Assembly (NCBI RefSeq): GCF_019443105.1
Contig: NZ_JAHZIJ010000031.1
Span: forward strand, 1 to 47,178
Reading direction: 5' to 3'
Length of the DNA: 47,178 bases
DNA from: Paenibacillus oenotherae
Lineage (GTDB): Bacteria; Bacillota; Bacilli; Paenibacillales; Paenibacillaceae
Made by a program: the position numbers and the translations under genes. The notes below the pieces were generated by a model. That model was not told the origin of the DNA, searched no databases, and was given only the letters and a program-made list of their open reading frames with translations. The number at the start of each line of letters is the position of its first letter. Within the stretch, counting starts at the first letter, position 1. Positions 18,878-27,817 of the stretch are shown here, one piece after another.

Positions 18878-18906
18878 ACTATAATGGAGGAGATAAGCCA
18901 ATTCAA
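18878..18906 (-). promoter_or_regulatory. Promoter for ywiB-argS copy 1
   Basis: Minus-strand -35 TTGAAT (18901-18906) and -10 TATAGT (18878-18883) are spaced 17 bp. They lie between the end of argS copy 2 and ywiB. This would uncouple argS copy 1 from the T-box upstream of copy 2. Confidence 0.5.
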
Positions 18907-18954
18907 TATTCCTCTATGAATGTATTCATGCAAAGCCCGATATTGAAGGCTGGC

Positions 18955-20658
18955 TCAAATTTGTTGAGGCGCCTTCAAGCCCAGCAGCTCCAGCCCGGTA
19001 CGAAGCACTTGAACGGTAGCGGCGACGACACCCAGCTTGGCCAGCGTCTCTTCTGTTGATTCCGAAAGGACACGCTCCTGATGATAGAAACGGTTGAAGC
19101 TTTGGGATACATCAAGCAAATATCTGGCCAATACGGATGGCTCATGAACGCGCAGCGCCTCTTTAACCATTGCAGGGAAAGCCCCGAGCATCTTCAGGCA
19201 ATCCCACGCGGCAGGCCCTGTCAAATAAACACTGTCCCCGGCAATCTCATCCACTGCCAGCCCTCTGGTCATTCCCGTCCTTAGCAGCTTATAGCATCTT
19301 GCTGCCGTATATTGCACGTAAGGCCCCGTCTCGCCTTCAAATCGAATCGCTTCATCCAGCGAGAAGTCGACCTCCAGCATCCGGCTATGCTTCAGATCAT
19401 TAAAGACGATGGCCCCGATTCCGACAGCCTCGGCAACCTCACGGCGATTCGCAAGGCCGGCATTCTTCTCCTCGATAATAGCCTCCGCTTTTCTCACTGC
19501 TTCATCCAGCACGGTGTCCAGATAGACAACCTGGCCTTTGCGCGTAGACATTTTGCGGCCGTCTATCTTCATCAGCCCGAACGGGATATGCTCGCAATTG
19601 ACCGCCCAATCCATTCCCATCCGCTGCAGCACACTGAACACTTGTTGAAAATGCAGCTTCTGCTCCCCTCCGACAACATAAAGCAGGCGATCAGCCTTCA
19701 TCTCCCTCCTGCGGTACAAGGCGGTTGCCAGATCGCGCGTCGGGTAGATCGTCGTGCCGTCCGATTTCAGAATCAGGCATGGCGGAATTCCTTGATCGTC
19801 AAGGCGGACAACCTGCGCCCCATCACTCTCCACCAACAACTGCTGCTCCCTCAGCTGCTCCACTACTGCTCCCATCTTATCATTATAGAAGCTTTCGCCC
19901 AGCGTATGATTGAATGTCACACCGAGACGGGCATAGACGCGCTCGAACTCCTCCAGGCTGAAGGAGACGAAATAGTGCCATAGCTTCAGCGCTTCAGGAT
20001 CTCCATTCTCCAATCTCCAGAACCAGCGGCGGCCCTCATCCTCCAGCGTCTCATCCTGCTCCGTCTCCTCATGAAACTTGACATAGAGCCTCAGGCTCTC
20101 GCGTATAGGCGATTGCTTGAGCTGCTCCTCATCCCCCCAGCGCTTGTAGGCCGCCATCAGCTTGCCGAACTGCGTACCCCAATCGCCAATGTGATTCACA
20201 GTCACTACCTCATAACCGGATGCACGATACAGATTAGCAAGCGCATTGCCAATCATCGTAGAACGCAGATGGCCTACACCAAACGGCTTGGCGATATTAG
20301 GTGAAGACAGATCAATAACAACCCTCTCTCCTTCGCCATCAGCGGAGTACCCGTATTCATGTTCCAAGGCAGCTGCAAGCAGCCTTGGCGCCCATTGACG
20401 CGGATCAAAGAACAAGTTCAGATAAGAGCCTGCCGCTTCCGCCCGCACATCTGACGCACCTGCATTAAAGCGGTCCGCCAGTTCCCCGGCTATAGCCTCC
20501 GGCGACTTCTTCCACTTGCGGGCCAAGGCGTAGCATGGAAACGCGACATCCCCCAGTTCCGGTCGCGGCGGCACTTCCAGCACAGCAAAAATCTCATTAC
20601 TCGTTAGCTCCACATAAGGCTGCAATTTCTCCACTGACCATTCTAGCAGGATCGTCAT
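18955..20658 (-). CDS. argS: Arginyl-tRNA synthetase, copy 2 (divergent type)
   Basis: The 567-residue protein is a second ArgRS of a separate lineage from copy 1: its HIGH region reads SPNIAKPFGVGHLRSTMIGN, its KMSK loop is degenerate (RKMSTRKGQVV), and only general fold features are shared. The C-terminal anticodon-binding helices (VQYTAARCYKLL...QSFNRFYHQERVL...LRTGLELLGLKAPQQI) are present. All catalytic elements look intact, so both copies are probably functional. A T-box leader precedes it, so its expression should rise with uncharged tRNA. The pair may serve different growth conditions or resist an inhibitor. The type resembles the ArgRS of clostridia and enterococci, which suggests acquisition, though I could not build a tree. 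Confidence 0.93.
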   Translation of the reverse strand: MTILLEWSVEKLQPYVELTSNEIFAVLEVPPRPELGDVAFPCYALARKWKKSPEAIAGELADRFNAGASDVRAEAAGSYLNLFFDPRQWAPRLLAAALEHEYGYSADGEGERVVIDLSSPNIAKPFGVGHLRSTMIGNALANLYRASGYEVVTVNHIGDWGTQFGKLMAAYKRWGDEEQLKQSPIRESLRLYVKFHEETEQDETLEDEGRRWFWRLENGDPEALKLWHYFVSFSLEEFERVYARLGVTFNHTLGESFYNDKMGAVVEQLREQQLLVESDGAQVVRLDDQGIPPCLILKSDGTTIYPTRDLATALYRRREMKADRLLYVVGGEQKLHFQQVFSVLQRMGMDWAVNCEHIPFGLMKIDGRKMSTRKGQVVYLDTVLDEAVRKAEAIIEEKNAGLANRREVAEAVGIGAIVFNDLKHSRMLEVDFSLDEAIRFEGETGPYVQYTAARCYKLLRTGMTRGLAVDEIAGDSVYLTGPAAWDCLKMLGAFPAMVKEALRVHEPSVLARYLLDVSQSFNRFYHQERVLSESTEETLAKLGVVAATVQVLRTGLELLGLKAPQQI

Positions 20659-20698
20659 CGTTTCATCTCCTTCATAATATTCAGTTCGTGCTGTGATA

Positions 20699-21008
20699 TA
20701 AATAAAACCCCCGTCTCAATAAAGAGACGGAGGTTATTATCCGCGGTACCACTCTTCTGGCTTCATCTGTGCGAAAATACGAAAGCCCCGCATGGCTCGA
20801 AAGCCAGCAAGGATCATCTGCAAGGTAGATGCCTCTCAAGCACGATAACGGGGTGACCGGACTGCCCTACGATGGCGAATACCCTTCGGACAATCAACTC
20901 CCGGGCCCGCTTCCCCTGCCTCGCTGCACCGGCTTCCACCAACCCGGCTCGCTGCTAGCACCGATCTGCAAGATACTGTCCCGTTCATCGCCTATAGCTG
21001 TTATTGGT
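20699..21008 (-). promoter_or_regulatory. T-box leader upstream of argS copy 2
   Basis: The T-box sequence AAGAGTGGTACCGCGG (20741-20756, minus) is a full match to the family consensus. It is followed by a terminator with arms GAGACGGAGGTT / AACCCCCGTCTC (20706-20717 and 20724-20735) and a T-rich tail. Stem I features include the GATGAACGGGACAGTA region and an apical loop with TTGGTGGAAGCCGG. T-boxes bind a tRNA through a specifier codon; uncharged tRNA stabilises the antiterminator. I could not fix the specifier codon by eye, so the Arg identity rests on the downstream gene. Confidence 0.93.
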
Positions 21009-21011
21009 CTT

Positions 21012-21039
21012 ATTATATGCCATCACCCCAAAATTGCAA
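21012..21039 (-). promoter_or_regulatory. Promoter of the T-box/argS transcript
   Basis: Minus-strand -35 TTGCAA (21034-21039) and perfect -10 TATAAT (21012-21017) are spaced 16 bp and lie just before the first conserved T-box elements. Confidence 0.65.
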
Positions 21040-21062
21040 GGGGTTCGGACCGATTCCATCAA

Positions 21063-21320
21063 CTACGAATCCGCCTTATACTCCCTTGAAGCGGTCCCGC
21101 CCAGCTTCTCAATTTTACGGCAAATCTCGTACTGCCACTCCTGATCCTGCGTCATGGATGCCAGCAGTGACAAGTTATGCAAATTCGCAAGCATCCGGCA
21201 ATGCATGGCGTTTACCGCCAAACAATGCTCGAAATCGGCCTGCTCCTCAGTCGATAACGGACGGCGGGTTCTTATGGTCCACAGCTCAGCAAGCCGCTCA
21301 TGTATCGGCATAATCCCCAT
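21063..21320 (-). CDS. Small conserved helical protein
   Basis: The 85-residue protein has no membrane segment and is predicted to be mainly helical, with conserved-looking IHERLAELWTIRTRRPLSTEE and HCLAVNAMHCRMLANLHNLSLLA. Similar small proteins are common in Paenibacillus genomes (I recall them as a DUF), with no known function. AGGAGG lies nine bases before the ATG, which supports translation. It is transcribed in the same direction as its neighbours, between the Mug-like gene and the T-box promoter, whose -35 lies just before its stop. Confidence 0.7.
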   Translation of the reverse strand: MGIMPIHERLAELWTIRTRRPLSTEEQADFEHCLAVNAMHCRMLANLHNLSLLASMTQDQEWQYEICRKIEKLGGTASREYKADS

Positions 21321-21421
21321 TGGTATCTACCTCCTGGTAACCATTATGGCCAAAAGAAAGGCAATCCAACAGCGATATTCACCGCAAATGCAGCCACCGC
21401 CAAATCATAGCTGCGTTCCAC

Positions 21422-21934
21422 TCAATGCATAGAGAGGAACGGTACAATCACCCGCCACACTTCGATTCTGTCACCCGTAGTCCGCATCCGCTGCGTCGGT
21501 ATAGGACTGGTCGAGGGCAGCTTAAGCAGCGCGATACGATCCCTGACGGAAGGATGCCCGCCATAATATTTGCTGAATGTATCATGGGATTTGGCACCAT
21601 TGCAGGCGATGCAGCGAATGCCGGGATACCGCTCCAGCAGGCCGGGCAAGTCATTCGGAAGCTCATCCTGAATGTTCGCATCAAGACTTCCCTCCCTGCG
21701 GCATGTAGCAATGGTATCCCATAGCGCAATCCCCTTCTCCTGCGCGTACGCAATGCGTTTCTCATAGGCAGGAGACGGCTGTTCTCCGAACAATCCGTAG
21801 ATAACCGGCCAGAAATGATTGCGGGGATGTCCGTAATACTGCCCCTTGTCCAATGACGCCGTCCCCGGCATGCTGCCGAGAACCAGCACCCGCGCCCGCT
21901 CATCGATAACAGGCGGGAATGAATGGACCTTCAT
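21422..21934 (-). CDS. Mug/UDG-superfamily DNA glycosylase (deoxyinosine/uracil type)
   Basis: The 170-residue product fits the DNA-deoxyinosine glycosylase branch of the uracil-DNA glycosylase superfamily, which removes deaminated or mismatched bases. The active-site motif region is VLVLGSMPGTASLDKGQYYGHPRNHFWPVI, where GSMPG(T) is motif 1 and NHFWP its hallmark; motif 2 is in LKLPSTSPI. The full string is longer than quoted fragments such as GSMPGTASL and HPRNHFWPVI that carry the key residues. GGAGG precedes the ATG at 21932-21934; the frame is open 20 codons upstream without similarity. It precedes no obvious repair partner; speB follows upstream on the same strand. Confidence 0.82.
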   Translation of the reverse strand: MKVHSFPPVIDERARVLVLGSMPGTASLDKGQYYGHPRNHFWPVIYGLFGEQPSPAYEKRIAYAQEKGIALWDTIATCRREGSLDANIQDELPNDLPGLLERYPGIRCIACNGAKSHDTFSKYYGGHPSVRDRIALLKLPSTSPIPTQRMRTTGDRIEVWRVIVPFLSMH

Positions 21935-22021
21935 CGCCTTCACCTCCACGATCAATAGAAAAAGCGGCCACACACAAGAAGAAACTGCCTTCATGCGATG
22001 GACCGCTCTATGTTCATGCTC

Positions 22022-22891
22022 TTACTTCAAGAATCCAAGCAGCATCTCGCGAATGACCTTCGCTGCCACGATCTGCGTCTGTTCCGTCGGATCATAAGCT
22101 GGCGCGACTTCCACAAGATCACAGCCGACAATATTCACTCCGGAGCGTGCGATAGCATGTACCGCATCAATCAGCTCCTTGGAGGTGATTCCGCCCGCTT
22201 CCGCAGTACCGGTGCCCGGCGCACAGGATGGATCAAGCACGTCGATGTCGATCGTCAGATAGACCGGACGGCCTGCAAGCTCCGGCAGCACCTTCTTGAG
22301 CGGCTCCAGCACCTCGAATGGATGGAAATTAATGTTCTCGCGCGCATACTGCCACTCCTCGCGCGAGCCGGAACGAATGCCGAATTGGTAGATATTCTGA
22401 CCGCCCATCAGGCCTGCCGCTTTGCGTAGCGGCGTTGAATGGGACAGCGGCTCGCCTTCATACTGCTCGCGAAGATCCGCGTGCGCGTCAAAATGAATGA
22501 TCGCCAGATCCGGGTATTTGGCATATACCTCGCGGAAGATCGGCCACGATACGAGATGCTCGCCGCCAAGCCCAACCGGCATCTTGCCGTCAGCAAGCAC
22601 GCCGCGCACAAATTCGCCGATAATTTCGAGCGAACGCGCTGCATTGCCGAACGGCAGCAGCAGGTCTCCCGCATCGAAGTATTCGATATCTTCCAGGCTT
22701 CTATCCAGATACGGGCTGTACTCTTCAAGGCCGATGGATACCTCGCGGATACGAGGCGGGCCGAAGCGCGAGCCTGGACGGAACGATACAGTGAAGTCCA
22801 TCGGCATACCGTAGATAACCGCTTTGGAAGCGGCATAGTCATCCGAGCTGAGGATGAAGACATTGCCGGAATATTTTTGATCGAGTTTCAT
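22022..22891 (-). CDS. speB: Agmatinase
   Basis: SpeB hydrolyses agmatine to putrescine and urea and belongs to the ureohydrolase (arginase) family. The manganese ligands are visible in GLGGEHLVSW, IHFDAHADLRE and TIDIDVLDPSCAPGTGTAE. The 289-residue length is typical. GGAGAG precedes the ATG. It lies 15 bp after speE, forming a speE-speB operon as in B. subtilis, so putrescine made here feeds spermidine synthesis. Confidence 0.95.
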   Translation of the reverse strand: MKLDQKYSGNVFILSSDDYAASKAVIYGMPMDFTVSFRPGSRFGPPRIREVSIGLEEYSPYLDRSLEDIEYFDAGDLLLPFGNAARSLEIIGEFVRGVLADGKMPVGLGGEHLVSWPIFREVYAKYPDLAIIHFDAHADLREQYEGEPLSHSTPLRKAAGLMGGQNIYQFGIRSGSREEWQYARENINFHPFEVLEPLKKVLPELAGRPVYLTIDIDVLDPSCAPGTGTAEAGGITSKELIDAVHAIARSGVNIVGCDLVEVAPAYDPTEQTQIVAAKVIREMLLGFLK

Positions 22892-22906
22892 AAGTTAGCT
22901 TCTCTC

Positions 22907-23734
22907 CTATTTGACCAGGTCTTCCACAAATTTCGGCAGAGCAAACGCCGCTTTGTGCAGACGAGGGGAGTAATATTTGGTGTCGATCTCAGGAATGGAC
23001 GACTCATCCACTTGAAGCGGATCATGCTTCTTGCTGCCCAGCGTGAAGGTCCACAGACCGCTTGGATACGTCGGCACATTCGCCCAGTACACGCGCACAA
23101 TCGGGAATACTTCCTTCACATCGCGATTGACGCTCTCAATCAGGTCTGCTTTGAACCACGGATTGTCCGTCTGGGCAACAAAGATGCCGTCTTCCTTCAG
23201 CGCATCGAAGATGCCTTGATAGAAGCCGCGGGTAAACAGGTTAACAGCAGGGCCGACAGGCTCCGTGGAATCAACCATAATAACATCGTAGCTGTTCTTA
23301 TGATCATGAATGTGCATGAAGCCATCGTTCACGATAACCTCGACACGCGGATCATCAAGACCGCCTGCAATATTGGGAAGGTATTTCTTGGAATATTCGA
23401 TTACTTTGCCGTCAATCTCAACAAGAACAGCCTTCTCTACTTCAGGGTGCTTCAGAATCTCGCGGATAACGCCGCCGTCTCCGCCGCCTACAACAAGAAC
23501 ATGCTTCGGATCAGGATGTGTATAAAGCGCCGGATGGGCGACCATTTCGTGGTAAACGAATTCATCTTTATCAGTTGTCATAACCATGCCGTCAAGGACG
23601 AGCATCGTACCGAATTCTTCCGTCTCGATCATATCGAGCTTCTGAAAATCCGTTTGCTCGCTGACATAGGTTTCTGAGATTTTGGCTGTGATGCCGTAAC
23701 CTTCCGTTTGTTTCTCGGTATACCATAATTCCAT
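22907..23734 (-). CDS. speE: Spermidine synthase
   Basis: SpeE transfers an aminopropyl group from decarboxylated S-adenosylmethionine to putrescine. The 275-residue protein has the start MELWYTEKQ, the substrate gate [14 protein letters not shown], the nucleotide motif [15 protein letters not shown], and the catalytic region [12 protein letters not shown]. The ATG at 23732-23734 is preceded by AAGGG; the longer open frame is the leader. It heads the speE-speB operon, with its own promoter, and is divergent from pbpG. Confidence 0.96.
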   Translation of the reverse strand: MELWYTEKQTEGYGITAKISETYVSEQTDFQKLDMIETEEFGTMLVLDGMVMTTDKDEFVYHEMVAHPALYTHPDPKHVLVVGGGDGGVIREILKHPEVEKAVLVEIDGKVIEYSKKYLPNIAGGLDDPRVEVIVNDGFMHIHDHKNSYDVIMVDSTEPVGPAVNLFTRGFYQGIFDALKEDGIFVAQTDNPWFKADLIESVNRDVKEVFPIVRVYWANVPTYPSGLWTFTLGSKKHDPLQVDESSIPEIDTKYYSPRLHKAAFALPKFVEDLVK

Positions 23735-23804
23735 AATGAAATCCCTTCTTTCCTGGTATGTATGTGGTACCTTAATATCCGCGGGGGTCGATGGTTCACC
23801 CTGT

Positions 23805-23833
23805 ATTATAGTGCAATCATTTCCGCAATACAA
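23805..23833 (-). promoter_or_regulatory. Promoter of speE-speB
   Basis: Minus-strand -35 TTGTAT (23828-23833) and perfect -10 TATAAT (23805-23810) with a 17-bp spacer, about 70 bases before speE. Confidence 0.65.
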
Positions 23834-23924
23834 ACGGAATCTGGAATCTTAATATCCCCTTCATCATACGGTGCCGCATATCGCATTTTTACCAAAAAAA
23901 TTCGCCTCACTCCCCTTCAACTAT

Positions 23925-23954
23925 GAATAGGCCACCCTTCTATTTTCCATACTA
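23925..23954 (+). promoter_or_regulatory. Sigma-G promoter of pbpG
   Basis: GAATA (23925-23929), an 18-bp spacer and CATACTA (23948-23954) fit the sigma-G consensus GHATR-N18-CATWHTA at every position, 38 bp before the pbpG start. Forespore expression of pbpG under sigma-F/sigma-G is established in B. subtilis. Confidence 0.8.
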
Positions 23955-23991
23955 AGGGAATAACAAGGCACAAGCGTGAGGGGACTTCATC

Positions 23992-26091
23992 ATGAATAAA
24001 CCAGGTTCGCGGCAGCAAGGCTTCAAGCGGCGTCTGCCCATTCGCATTCGCGCCGAACGGTGGATGCCGATTGCGCGCCGGATGAAACGGCTCTTCATCT
24101 ATATGGGCTGGGCTGCAGCAATAGTTGGCATCATCGGCTTCGGCTTTCTTTTCTACCTGCATAATCAGGCGCTTCCCGCTTCATCCATTAGTCAGACATC
24201 TCAAATGCTCGACCTGCGGGGCAATGTGCTCGATACGTTCCATGCAGGCGAGAACCGGCAATCCGTACCGCTTCAGGCGATCTCGAACTATCTGCTGGAA
24301 GCGACGCTGGCGATCGAGGATCAGCGATTCTATGAGCATCTCGGATTCGATTTGAAGGGGATGGGCCGCGCCGCGCTGGTCAACATCGAGCATATGAAGG
24401 CCAAGCAGGGCGCCAGCACATTGACGCAGCAGCTTGCCCGCAATTTATATTTGACACACGAACGAACCTGGAAACGCAAATTCAAGGAAGCGATGTATAC
24501 GATCCAGTTGGAAATGCAATATTCCAAGGACGAGATTCTCGCTTTGTACTTGAACCAAATCTACTATGGGCATGGAGCATATGGAGCCGAGGCCGCTTCC
24601 CAGCTCTATTACGGCAAGCACGCGAAGGACTTGACGCTGGCAGAGAGCGCGATGCTTGCGGGCATACCCAAGGGGCCCAAATACTACTCTCCCTACCTGG
24701 ACATGAAGAATGCCAAGGACCGGCAGAAGGTCATTCTCCAGACGATGGCGGAGCAGGGCATCATCGAACAGGCCGATGCCAATGCGGCAGCAGCAGAGAT
24801 ATTGAAGATCCAGCCTCTCGGATCAAGCACTCAGGACGGGATCGCCCCCTACTTCCGCGATTATGTCAGATATATCGCTGTCGACAAGCTTGGCATTGAC
24901 GAGCGTCTGCTTAGTGAAGGCGGCATCCGCATCTTCACCACGCTCGATCCCGATGCCCAGCTAGCGGCAGAGGAGGCTGTTGCGAAGGGTATACCCGCCA
25001 ATTCAGAGCAGCAGGCGGCGCTCATCTCTATCGATCCCCGTACCGGTTATATTAAAGCGATGGTCGGCGGCCGCGATTACAAATCCAATCAATTCAACCG
25101 CGTGTTCGCCAAGACGCGGCAGCCGGGCTCCTCCTTCAAGCCCATCGTATATTTGACGGCGCTTCAGGACGGTGCTATGACACCGGTATCGAGATATAAA
25201 AGCGCGCCTACCGTCTTCACCTACGACGAAGGACGCAAAACCTATGCTCCCAAAAACTATAATGACAAATACGCCAACGACTACATTGATATGCGGCAGG
25301 CCATTGCCAGCTCGGACAATATTTATGCGGTGAATACGATGATGGCCGTCGGCCCGGATAAGGTCATCGAGATGGCGAGGCGGCTCGGCATCGACAGCCC
25401 CATGAAGCCTGTCCCTTCCATGGCTCTCGGCACATTCCCTGTCAGCCCGTTCGAGATGGCCTCCGCATTCGGAACCATCGCCGCAGGAGGCGTCCGCGCG
25501 GAGCCGACTGCTATTCTGCGCATTGAGGACAGCAAGGGCGAGGTGCTGTATGAGGCTGCGAAATCGCCTCAGCAGGTTGTAGATGCGGCCCATGCTTACA
25601 TACTGACCAGCCTTATGGAGAGTGTGTTCGACACAGGCGGCACAGGCAACCGGGTATCCGCTGCGCTGAAGCGTCCCGTTGCCGGCAAGACAGGCACAAC
25701 AGCCAATGATGCGTGGCTCGTCGGGTACACGCCTGAGCTCGCAACCGCCGTCTGGGTCGGCTATGACAAGGGCCGCGAGTTAACGAAGGCAGAAGCTCAT
25801 CGCGCCGCCCCTATCTTCGCAGCCTATACCGAGAATGCGCTTAAAGCCGTGCCGCCCAAGATCTTCCCCATACCAGATGGCGTCGTATCCGTCTATATCG
25901 ATCCCAAGAGCGGCAAGCTCGCCTCCTCCTCCTGCGAGGGCAAGCGGCTCGAAACCTTCGTCACAGGCACACAGCCTACAGAGGTATGCGGGAACGGCGA
26001 ATCGGCGGCTTCTGTAGAAGTAAAGGATGGCGCCCAGGCCGAGAAATCCAAGTCGTGGTGGAAGCAGTTCAAGCGATGGTGGACTGACTAA
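23992..26091 (+). CDS. pbpG: Class A penicillin-binding protein, PbpG type
   Basis: This bifunctional peptidoglycan synthase has 699 residues. A basic cytoplasmic N-terminus is followed by one membrane anchor (about 38-57), a glycosyltransferase domain with EDQRFYEHLGFD, GASTLTQQLARNLYL and LALYLNQIYYGHGAYG, and a transpeptidase domain with the active Ser in GSSFKP, the SSDN motif and KTGT. A C-terminal extension rich in Lys and Trp (KSWWKQFKRWW) follows two cysteines. Its position beside speE-speB and its sigma-G promoter match B. subtilis pbpG, which, with pbpF, makes germ-cell-wall peptidoglycan in the forespore. RBS TGAGGGG lies before the ATG. Confidence 0.93.
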   Translation: MNKPGSRQQGFKRRLPIRIRAERWMPIARRMKRLFIYMGWAAAIVGIIGFGFLFYLHNQALPASSISQTSQMLDLRGNVLDTFHAGENRQSVPLQAISNYLLEATLAIEDQRFYEHLGFDLKGMGRAALVNIEHMKAKQGASTLTQQLARNLYLTHERTWKRKFKEAMYTIQLEMQYSKDEILALYLNQIYYGHGAYGAEAASQLYYGKHAKDLTLAESAMLAGIPKGPKYYSPYLDMKNAKDRQKVILQTMAEQGIIEQADANAAAAEILKIQPLGSSTQDGIAPYFRDYVRYIAVDKLGIDERLLSEGGIRIFTTLDPDAQLAAEEAVAKGIPANSEQQAALISIDPRTGYIKAMVGGRDYKSNQFNRVFAKTRQPGSSFKPIVYLTALQDGAMTPVSRYKSAPTVFTYDEGRKTYAPKNYNDKYANDYIDMRQAIASSDNIYAVNTMMAVGPDKVIEMARRLGIDSPMKPVPSMALGTFPVSPFEMASAFGTIAAGGVRAEPTAILRIEDSKGEVLYEAAKSPQQVVDAAHAYILTSLMESVFDTGGTGNRVSAALKRPVAGKTGTTANDAWLVGYTPELATAVWVGYDKGRELTKAEAHRAAPIFAAYTENALKAVPPKIFPIPDGVVSVYIDPKSGKLASSSCEGKRLETFVTGTQPTEVCGNGESAASVEVKDGAQAEKSKSWWKQFKRWWTD

Positions 26092-26096
26092 AGTGC

Positions 26097-26580
26097 GGGG
26101 CTGTCCCGTAAGATTCTCAATCTTTGCGGGCAGTGATTGACTCCATTATTCGGTATCCTACTGCGTATATCTCCAAGCTCTGGCGTGGCGCCGCAGGACG
26201 GTGTCGGCATAGCAGAGCATTGACGGTAGCCGGACACTTCGAAGCAGTACAGGAAGCATGCGAAAGTGCATGAATTTCGGTTAAAAGCACCATTACGAGG
26301 TGAAATAGCTGCGTTGGTGCAGGGATAATAGACAGAAAGGGCCGACTAGAGGCAATTATGCCGAAATGCCTGCACTGTGGCAGGCATTTCGCATTTTCGC
26401 AGGCTCTAACGAGAGAAAGCCTGCATTTTCGCAGGCATGTTCGTCATTGACCATGCCCTCGTAAACGATAAAAAAGATGCTTCCAGCCCCACTTTTTCAT
26501 TTCCAGTGGTTTTGGAGGCATCCCTTCACATCATTTGGAACTGGCTCATTTCATTGGCTATTGGACTTTCCGGACAGCCT
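26097..26580. mobile_element. IS1182-like relic, non-coding (copy 1)
   Basis: The element begins GGGGCTGTCCCGTAAG right after pbpG and ends with GGACTTTCCGGACAGCC, an imperfect inverted repeat. Its last 115 bases (from GATGCTTCC near 26477) match the right ends of the copies at 30.8 and 41.2 kb, including the GATGCTTCC...GGAGGCATC hairpin and CACATCATTTGG. No transposase coding remains. It also contains a GAAATGCCTGC hairpin (26362-26391) and a second GCCTGC pair. The 26092-26638 gap between pbpG and hisC is filled by it. Confidence 0.6.
26362..26391. repeat. GAAATGCCTGC palindrome (REP-like), copy at 26.4 kb
   Basis: CGAAATGCCTGC and GCAGGCATTTCG form a perfect 12-bp stem with a 6-base loop (ACTGTG). 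A shorter related pair, AGCCTGC...GCAGGCA, follows at about 26424-26442. The same palindrome recurs at 30.3, 41.8 and 46.7-46.9 kb. Confidence 0.75.
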
Positions 26581-26638
26581 GTTATGCTAATATGCGATGA
26601 CCATACAGGCCAGTGTTCGTTCCCTTGCACGACATGCG

Positions 26639-27712
26639 TCAAGTGTGCGCGGCTGCGTCGCTCCCTAAATATTGGCGCAAATGGCGCAGCAGACTCTCCA
26701 CTTCCTCCTCTGTTCCAATCGAAATCCGCAGCTTGTCTGACAAGCGCGGCGAATCGAAATGCCTGACATAGATCTGCTGAGCCTTCAAATAATTATAAAT
26801 ATCGGCCGCGCTCCGCTGATGCGGCTTGCACAGCAGGAAATTGGCATGCGAAGGATAGACTGTAAAGCCGAGCTTGTGCAGTTCATCCTCCAGCTTGTCA
26901 CGCGAGCGCACAACCCGTTCCACGGTCGTCTCCAAATAGGGTTGATCGGAGAGCGCAGCGGCGGCGATGATCTGACTCAGATGGTTCACATTATAAGAAT
27001 CCCGGCATTTGTCCATCGCATGAATCAGCGATTCGTCAGCGATGCAGAATCCTACGCGAATACCGCACAGGGAATAGGACTTCGATAAGGTGCGCAGCAC
27101 AATCAGATTCGGGTAAGCGCCGATCAGATGAACGGCCGATGATTGCTGTCCGGCAAAATCAATATAGGCCTCATCAATAACAACAAGCCCGTTATAACGG
27201 TTCAGCAGCTCTTCAATGCTCTGCAGCGGCAGCAGCCGCCCGGTCTGCGCATTCGGATTCGCAATAAAGATGCCTTTGGCCCCGGTGTTCACCAGTCCTT
27301 GCAGGTCAATCACAAAATCTTCCGCGGTATCCACAAAAGCGACTTTAACATTAATAATGTCCGCTACCGACTTATAGAACGTGTAGGTCGGATAAGGAGT
27401 TGCTACCGTATCGCCCTGCTCAAAGAACACTTTGAAGATGAGTGAAATCACTTCATCAGAGCCGTTGCCGCACAGCACCTGTCTGCTCGACAGCCCGTGC
27501 TGAGCGCCGATCAGCTCCCTAAGCGGCTGGCTTGTCGCATCAGGATAATAGCGCAGCTGTCTGAAGTCAAAGCCCCCGAGCAGCTCCTTGACCTTGGGCG
27601 AAGGCGGGTACGGATTTTCGTTAGAGTTGATCTTGATTACGGAGCCGTCCATAGCCGGCTGAAAGCCTGGTACATAGGGCGAGAGCGTGTCTACCGATTT
27701 TCTATATAACAA
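26639..27712 (-). CDS. hisC: Histidinol-phosphate aminotransferase (orphan)
   Basis: The 357-residue PLP enzyme converts imidazole-acetol phosphate to histidinol phosphate, and in Bacillales often also serves tyrosine and phenylalanine synthesis. Visible are the N-terminal LSPYVPG and INSNENPYPPSP, the cofactor-binding NGSDEVISLIF, the NPNAQTG loop, DEAYIDF and the Schiff-base Lys in LRTLSKSYSLCGIRVGF. I place the start at TTG 27710-27712, seven bases after GGAGGG, because it gives the family N-terminus; an ATG 10 codons upstream has no site. No other his or aro genes are in the window. The 3' end abuts the IS relic. Confidence 0.9.
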   Translation of the reverse strand: MLYRKSVDTLSPYVPGFQPAMDGSVIKINSNENPYPPSPKVKELLGGFDFRQLRYYPDATSQPLRELIGAQHGLSSRQVLCGNGSDEVISLIFKVFFEQGDTVATPYPTYTFYKSVADIINVKVAFVDTAEDFVIDLQGLVNTGAKGIFIANPNAQTGRLLPLQSIEELLNRYNGLVVIDEAYIDFAGQQSSAVHLIGAYPNLIVLRTLSKSYSLCGIRVGFCIADESLIHAMDKCRDSYNVNHLSQIIAAAALSDQPYLETTVERVVRSRDKLEDELHKLGFTVYPSHANFLLCKPHQRSAADIYNYLKAQQIYVRHFDSPRLSDKLRISIGTEEEVESLLRHLRQYLGSDAAAHT

Positions 27713-27817
27713 AGGCAATCCCTCCAGATAACAATGCAGCATATTCCTTATAATAGGCATTGCTCCGGGAATTATCAATAACTTTGCTTGCAGCAATCAC
27801 CATCCGGTCTATCGCTT

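Noticed and set aside
22439-23677. 412-codon plus-strand open frame
   Set aside because: It is antisense to speB and speE and shows no family motifs; it is a codon-bias shadow.
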